The position numbers and the translations under genes are program-made. Shown in pieces: positions 57,611 through 64,000 of a stretch of DNA of 64,000 nucleotides (position 1 is its first letter; every line of letters begins with the position of its first letter). The DNA is from Allodiplogaster sudhausi (lineage: Eukaryota; Nematoda; Chromadorea; Rhabditida; Diplogasteridae): positions 1,651,001-1,715,000 of the forward strand of contig CALZFC010000013.1 in assembly GCA_945643635.1 (NCBI GenBank). The letters are read 5' to 3'. A model generated the notes under the pieces. The model did not search any database. It saw nothing but the letters and a program-made list of their open reading frames with translations, and was not told where the DNA came from.

Positions 57611-58190
57611 TGGGAGAGAGAGAAAGAGAGAGAGAGAGAGTGGGGGGAGAGAGAGAAAGAGAGAGAGAGAGAGGGGGGGGAGGCAGAGAGAGAGAGAACA
57701 GGAAGAAAAAAAAGGATACAGAGATTAACCACCGCTGGAGTCAATCCTGCACGGTTCTTCCACGGAGAGAGAGAGTGACGGCCTGATTTACGATGGAGGA
57801 GACGCCGCGCGGTAGGGAAAGGGAGGGAAATACAACCGGAGGAGACTTTCTTTTTCTTTCTACTCTGTCTCTCTCTCTCCTTTAAATCCCTCTACCTCTC
57901 TTTAACTTCCTCAACTTCTCTTTAACTCCTACTCCCGCTCTCTTTAAATCCCTTTCTCTCACTCTCTCTCCAACTACCTCTTTCCCTCTACTCCCTCACC
58001 TTGAGCTTGCCCCTTGTGCCCTTCGGCAGAGCATGTAATGAGGCAGGTAACATAGATTATTGTACGAAGCAAGTCACACGACTAAACGTAAAAGAGCTGC
58101 AAACTAAAGTATAAATAGAATTTGGCCCGTGAGAAAACCACCGCAATCATAAAAACTACAATCACTTTTAAAACATCTTAATTGACGGGA
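55567..58190. repeat. GA/CT-tract field with a family F copy
   Basis: GA tracts at 55,580-55,620, 56,110-56,250, 56,405-56,570, 57,255-57,400 and 57,573-57,700. CT at 56,640-56,725 and 56,885-56,970. Family F at 56,728-56,885 (CCGGCGCCAGGACATAAAATATG...ACAGTGGCGGCTGGCC). No exon of the membrane-protein gene was recognised. Confidence 0.6.
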
Positions 58191-58404
58191 TAAAGAGAGA
58201 GAGGAGAGAGAGAGAGAGATAGAAAGTAATCCTCTCTCTCTCTCTATCTCTCTCTCTATTTTATTTCCCCCCTCACGGTAGACTGTCTATACTGTCCATT
58301 TAATGGTCACCAGTAGAGAGAGAGAGAGTCACTGGCTGTGGAACACATTCTGAGGATTAGCACAAGTGCTGGAGGAGGTTGACAAGCCGATGGTTCAGTG
58401 GTGA

Positions 58405-58458
<54 letters not shown>

Positions 58459-58659
58459 CGAGAGTGAGAGAGAGAGGGAGAAAAAGAGACGTGAGAGAAA
58501 GGAAGAGAGAGAGAGAGTATAATAATAATAGGATGTAGGTTATTCTGCCTATTGAATGCCGGATTAGGCGAGTAATAAGTGGCTTGGCAGCTGCACCCAG
58601 AACAATACTGGCAAGAAGGAGGAGGATGAGGGCGGGAAGTTGACAAGTTACCAAATCGG

Positions 58660-58702
<43 letters not shown>

Positions 58703-58786
58703 AGATTGAGAGAGAGGGAGAGAGGAAGAAGGAAAGAGAGAGAGAAATATAGAGAGAGAGAGTGAGAGAGAGAGTGAGAGAGAGAA

Positions 58787-58822
<36 letters not shown>

Positions 58823-60536
58823 GGAAAGAGGGAGGAGGAGAAGGCTTAAGAGGTGTTAATGCGCTAAAAAGATGATGACGACTGTGCCTTGCGTTCTGAT
58901 CCTGCTGGGCTTCTAACAATAAGAGAGAGGGAAAGAGAGCGAGAGAGAGAGAGAGAGATAGAGAGAAAAACGAGAGAGGGTGAGAGAGCGATAAGCGAGA
59001 GAGAGAGAGAGACAGCGAGAGAGATGGGAGAGAGAGAAAAGAGTGCAGCAACCAAGTCAGACCGAACTGGCTCACTGTCCGGCTTCTTTTAAGCCTCAAG
59101 ACGCCACAGGCGCTCCGAATTATCACGTGGGCGACAGCAAAAATTTCGAAAGAAAGGAGCTGGAGAAAAGGTGACTGAAAGCGAGAGATAAAGAGAGAGA
59201 GGAGAGAGGAGAGAGACGGGGGAAAAGACGGAAGGAGAGAGTGCGGAAAAAAATGTAAAAGTGATTTGAGCGGGGGGAAAAGCTTCAAATATGCATCAAG
59301 AAAAGCGCAGAACACCTCGGAGTAACAGCGAGGCGAACAGCGCAAGAGGCTTGCATAATTCATTTCCTGTCTCTTTCTCTAAACTCACCTTTTCTCGCTT
59401 TCCCACTCTCTCTCTCCTCTCTGTTTCTTTCTTCCTCTCTCTCGCTCTTATTTCTTTCTTATCTTTTGTTCACGCCGACCGCCAGCAGCGAAACAAAACA
59501 TAGCGCACCTTTTCATTTGGAAACGGTGGCGTTGAACGCCAGATAAAGGAGAAAGAGAGAGAGAGAGAGAACCAGAGAGAGAGAGAGATGGAGATAGAGA
59601 ATCAGAGAAAGAGAGAGAGAGGGAGAATTAGAAAGAGGAGGAAGACATGTTTTGGCAGCAATAATGTTTAGAGAGACCAACGATTTGCAAAATCACCGTA
59701 AAAAAATTGCCGTAAAAATAACCGTAAACGCAGCTGTTAATTATGAGATTTCTCATGGGCTTACATCTCTTTCGGAATTCCCACGCGTTTTTTGTGAACT
59801 ACGAAAGCATGAGAATTTTGCCGCAGGTGGACAAATCGTCAAGTTTGACCTATGTGAATTTTGGTGTGTAAGGTGCTACTGGCAGTTTTTGCTCACAGGC
59901 GAAGAAATAATGAGAACTGGGACAAATAATTAGCCGTAATTGATGAAGTTGCTTAAGAGAATCATTAAGCTTGGGCAACTGCGAAAAAAAGGAATTTTTA
60001 AGGACTTGGGTGAGAGAAGAGAGAGAGAGAGAGAGAGGGTGAGAGAGGGAGAGGGAGAGAGGGAGAGAGGGAGAGAGAGAGGGAGAGAGAGAGGGGGAGA
60101 AAGAGAGAGAGAGAGATTGAAAGAGAGTGAGAGAGAGAAGAACAAGGAATAGCGTGAAGAGTGATGACAAAGTTCCTGAGAATGAAATGATGTAATTTAA
60201 TGAATGCAATTCATAATGACATGAGCAGGTGTTCGGGGAATGGATGTGCATTTAGGCTAGGCGGGCCAGCGAGAACCGCCAGGATTAGACACGGAGATGT
60301 CAGGAGAGAGTTCGCAAAATTCTGAGTGGGAGAGGCAGTTGAACCAGAGAGGATCCAAAACCAGGATCGGGATTGATAGGGCCGGTTATGTAGATCCCAG
60401 GTGACGACTGATCGTGCGATGACTTCGAAGAGATTTCTTACTAGTCCATCTAAAGACTCATACAACAAAATAAGAGAGATGAAGGGGTAGAGAGAAACAG
60501 ATTGTAGTGTGTGAGAGGGAGGCATAATCAGAGGCA

Positions 60537-60620
<84 letters not shown>

Positions 60621-61340
60621 CGAGCGAGCTGGGAGTGGGGGGAGGGAGAAAAATAAAATGGGAAAGTACAAGGGTAGCAACACAGCTATACTAACGCGAA
60701 TCGGTCGTTGTAGTCCACGGATTGCACAGAGAACGCGACAAGAGCACGACTTTGTGACTAGTGATGGGGAGAAAGAGAGAGTGAGAGAGAGAGAGAGGAG
60801 AGAGAGGGAGAGAAACAGAGAGAGAGAGATGTAGATTGAGAGAGAGAGAGAGAAATGGGCATGAAGCTTCTTCTTCCTTGTGTCCGGTCTCGCGTGGAGA
60901 GGCGCTAACGAGGCCTTGGCTACCACACTGCGATTCTCGCGTAGTCGCCGTTGTGTCCTCTCAAAATCGGATTGTAGCCCCCTGGCAAAGGAGAGAGAGA
61001 GAGAGAGAAAGAGAGCGGAGAGAGTGAGAGACAGAGACAGCAAGAGAGGGAGAGAGTCAAAGAGAGAGAGAGAGTGGGAAGAAAGAAGAGAGAGAGAAAG
61101 AGAGAGAGAGAGGAGGGTGAAAGAGAAGAGACAAATCAAATCTTCGCCTTTACTTGCCTCTTACTTCGCTCACCCTCTTTTGTCATCTCTGCTCTAAGCA
61201 CCGCCCATTTATCCTTCGATGCCAACCGCTTGGAGAGAGACAGAGAAAGAGAGAGAAAGAGAGTGAGAGAGAGAGAAAGAAGAGAGAGAAAGAGAGTGAG
61301 TGAGAGAGATAGAGAGAAGAGCCAACCATACTTCCCATTT
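58191..61340. repeat. Dense GA tracts
   Basis: GA-rich runs at 58,195-58,225, 58,405-58,520, 58,660-58,830, 58,922-59,045, 59,550-59,630, 60,012-60,140, 60,537-60,630, 60,772-60,860, 60,990-61,130 and 61,235-61,320. Nearly all have GA on the plus strand. Unique DNA between them (for example 60,240-60,430) shows no convincing exon. Confidence 0.75.
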
Positions 61341-61914
61341 CCGTTCTAAAAATATCATCCTCTCAATTTATAAAGGCATATATATTTTTTCTTTCCTTCT
61401 TTTGAGGAGCATCTTCAAGAAAAAAATTAGAATTGGATGAGTACTTGTTAAGTGATTTCATTTTGTTGTAAAATTATTTGTCTTATTTTTTACATATGGA
61501 TCCCAACAACATCATTCTGATATTGTCCCTTTAAGATTTAGATGTATATTGGATGCGACGCGACAAATGCGCCGGGTTAGGATATCGCACCAGATTAAAA
61601 AAAAAAGCTCTTCAATTTTTCTTTAAATAAATAAATTGATTTAAAAAAAATTTTGTGCCAGCATTCTAGTCGTAATACATGTATATATAAAAGAGGGGCA
61701 AAGGCCAATCAATTAGCTTCAGTTCAAGTTCCATTAATAAAATCTTTTCGTGCGAAAAGTGCCGGTGTGTAAATGTTTTAGAGATGAGTAAAGAAAAATA
61801 AATAAATATGTACATAAATCAACTTTTCTACTGCATTGAGATTTGCTTTTTTTAAAGAACAAAATAAATTTTTATTTCCAGCAGCACAAAAATCGATGAG
61901 GCAGATAGGGATGA

Positions 61915-61958
<44 letters not shown>

Positions 61959-62019
61959 AGAGTGAGAGATGGAGATAGAGACAGCGAGAGAGAGAGCGAT
62001 GGAGTTAGAGACAGCGAGC

Positions 62020-62055
<36 letters not shown>

Positions 62056-62325
62056 AAAAGAGAGAGAGCGATATAGAAAGAGAGACTTGAACATAGACAA
62101 ATTAGGAATCATCACGCGACTGCAAAGCAAAACAAGCATGGGAACGGCACGGGAATAATCAGATTAGAATGGATTAGAGAGGGCCTCGGGCTGTAAGAAA
62201 AAGAAAGTCGGTCTGATTGGGATTCTGCTTCGATGGCACTTGAGAGGCTCATGATGAAGCCGCACCTCAGGGAGGACAAGGGCTTTGTTGGATGTTCATG
62301 AGGGCGAGAAGAAGAGAGGGAGGTT

Positions 62326-62361
<36 letters not shown>

Positions 62362-62388
62362 GAGTGAGAGAGAGAGATGGAGATAGAG

Positions 62389-62424
<36 letters not shown>

Positions 62425-63167
62425 TATGGAAGAGCTGGCAGCAAGAATGAGAGAACACGCGCACATTATTATTGCTGAAAAGTAACAAGGGCCAGAGGGC
62501 ACAAGAGAGAGCAGATTAGGGAACACCGAGCGGAAGCAGTCATGATTTATGCAGCCAGTGGCAGGGGCAGGTGGGGAGAGAGAGACATAGAGAGAGGGAG
62601 AGACAGAGAGGGAGAGACAGAGAGAGAGGAGAGAGAGGGAGATAGAGATGGAGAGAAGGAAAGAGTGAGAGAGAATAAGAGACTGACTAGATGAGTAGGG
62701 GGGCGGGGCGAAAGAGCGTCTACGAAAAGATGGCGAGAGAAGAGAGAATAAACGACACGAAGATGCAAAATACCTATGTTTGTATTTATATACATAGGTG
62801 TCAAGGCACACCTGCCAGTTCTCTCATTTTCGTTTTATTAAATGCTAATTGAATACGACGTAGCGAAAAAATCGAGTGTTCTGGTTGTATCGGGATTTTT
62901 CTTCATCTTCAAGTGCACAAAACCACAGGGCAAAGTGATAGATTTTTTAAAAATAAAATTGTTTATTCCTTAAATAATAATAATATTGAAGATGAAACAA
63001 AATCATTTTACCTTGACTTTCAGTGGTGCTGACAAGGTCATTATAATCGGTGACTAACGCATCAAAAAGTAAGAGAAAGAGTTCGTGCGGGCCGCGAAGA
63101 CGGGACTAAATAATTTTCTGCTCTCGAGAACTTCTTTGAGATGGCCAGAGGAGAGAGGCACAGAGAA

Positions 63168-63201
<34 letters not shown>

Positions 63202-63574
63202 CTAGAAAATAAAGAAGTGAGCAGAGTACAAGGTGGGATGCACTCGATGCAAATTAGCGCCGACTCGAGGGCAAGAAAAGATGCGCAGTTGAGTTCTTTT
63301 TTCTCTCCATCGCTCTCGCTCTCTCTCTCTTCCTCTCTCACGCTCTCTCTCTCTAACTCTCTCTCTTTCTCTCTCCCTTTCTCTTTCTAATTTTCTCTCT
63401 CTCTCTCTCTCTCTTTCGGCGTTCGCTTTTTGCAGCCGAGTGTGGCACGGTTACAGGCTGGCGTGATGGCTGGGCTGAAGAATGCGAGGATGCGGAAGAA
63501 GAGAGAGAGAGAGAGAGAGATAGAGATTTAGAGAAAGAGATGCAGAGAGTGAAGTATAGGCAGAGCGACAGAAC

Positions 63575-63606
<32 letters not shown>

Positions 63607-64000
63607 TAGGCGATCCAAAAAAAGAATACAAAAGTAGGACGTAGAAATGGATCAGTTTCATAAATTGAAGATTTCTCCAAGTGCTTTAAATGGCAAAAAA
63701 TTGGGTGTCTCCTGATAAATATTCATATCAATGACAATCACCTAGGATAAAACAAAACATGACGAATTTATTTATGAAATGTTATAAGAAACTGCGGAGG
63801 GTGAATATTTCACGCATCTAAATATTCATTTATTCAATTATTATCATTGATATAAGCAAATATACTGAAGCCAGTCGTATCGGTATATTTGTCTTCAGTA
63901 AAGCTTATGACAATTGCGCTCGGCAAAAAACCACCAAAGTATTCCAAATAAAATAAAAATTAAATTTCATGTCCTCGAGAGCAATTTATGAAATACATTA
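61341..64000. repeat. AT-rich DNA with further GA tracts
   Basis: GA at 61,917-62,080, 62,330-62,420, 62,578-62,680, 63,160-63,200, 63,500-63,540 and 63,575-63,605; CT at 63,300-63,415. A segment at 62,212-62,300 repeats 21,530-21,640. The last 350 bp are AT-rich. No gene supported. Confidence 0.6.

Noticed and set aside
58560..58654. Signal-peptide-like frame on the minus strand (LPALILLLLASIVLGAAA)
   Set aside because: It has no ATG, runs into a GA tract on both sides and no splice-compatible partner exon was found.
60211..60537. 108-codon minus-strand frame in unique DNA between GA tracts
   Set aside because: No codon bias, no acceptor or donor pair, and no recognisable similarity.
1..64000. 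CRISPR arrays, rRNA genes, operon-type bacterial features
   Set aside because: No regularly spaced repeats with unique spacers, no rRNA-like sequence and no bacterial gene organisation. The split genes and LINE show a eukaryotic genome.

Overview
The window looks like animal, most likely nematode, nuclear DNA. Genes are split into many short exons with GT-AG introns. One gene fragment on the minus strand near 39-40 kb has the hallmarks of a nematode Str-type 7TM chemoreceptor, with an HFIYR motif in TM3 and a KYL motif in TM2. One LINE retrotransposon is nearly complete. Most open frames longer than 60 codons are only translations of (CT)n/(GA)n tracts, giving Ser/Leu/Phe-rich or Arg/Glu-rich proteins, and are not genes.

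Layout. From 1 to about 38.9 kb lies repeat-dominated DNA: about ten dispersed repeat families in both orientations, many carrying a CT/GA microsatellite. It includes a 727-bp tandem duplication (384-1837), a MITE-like element (3027-3449), a LINE of the CR1/L2 group (about 13.9-18.76 kb, plus strand) and two isolated copies of one adenylosuccinate synthetase exon (2236-2366 and 28320-28453). From 38.9 to 40.3 kb are three exons of a chemoreceptor fragment. From 41.67 to 47.15 kb is a minus-strand gene of up to 15 exons. Its protein resembles the N-terminal half of TASOR/FAM208, with a PARP-like domain followed by a SPOC-like region and an acidic tail. From 47.80 to 55.57 kb is a second minus-strand gene, seen as the 3' part of a single-pass membrane protein with a long Ser/Pro-rich cytoplasmic tail ending in a PDZ-ligand-like TYV. 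Beyond 55.6 kb there are only GA-rich tracts and repeats, with no gene I can support.

The two large minus-strand genes are co-directional, about 650 bp apart from stop codon to proposed start codon. Exon phases match at every junction of the TASOR-like model. In the membrane-protein model they match at every junction except the most upstream one, where a one-base frameshift introduces a stop.

The features most worth follow-up are these: LINE ORF1 and ORF2 lie in the same frame, separated by a single UAG, with no AUG before the middle of the endonuclease; a TASOR-like gene in a probable nematode; duplicated single exons of a housekeeping gene; CT/GA microsatellites carried inside dispersed repeats; and several strong foldback structures.
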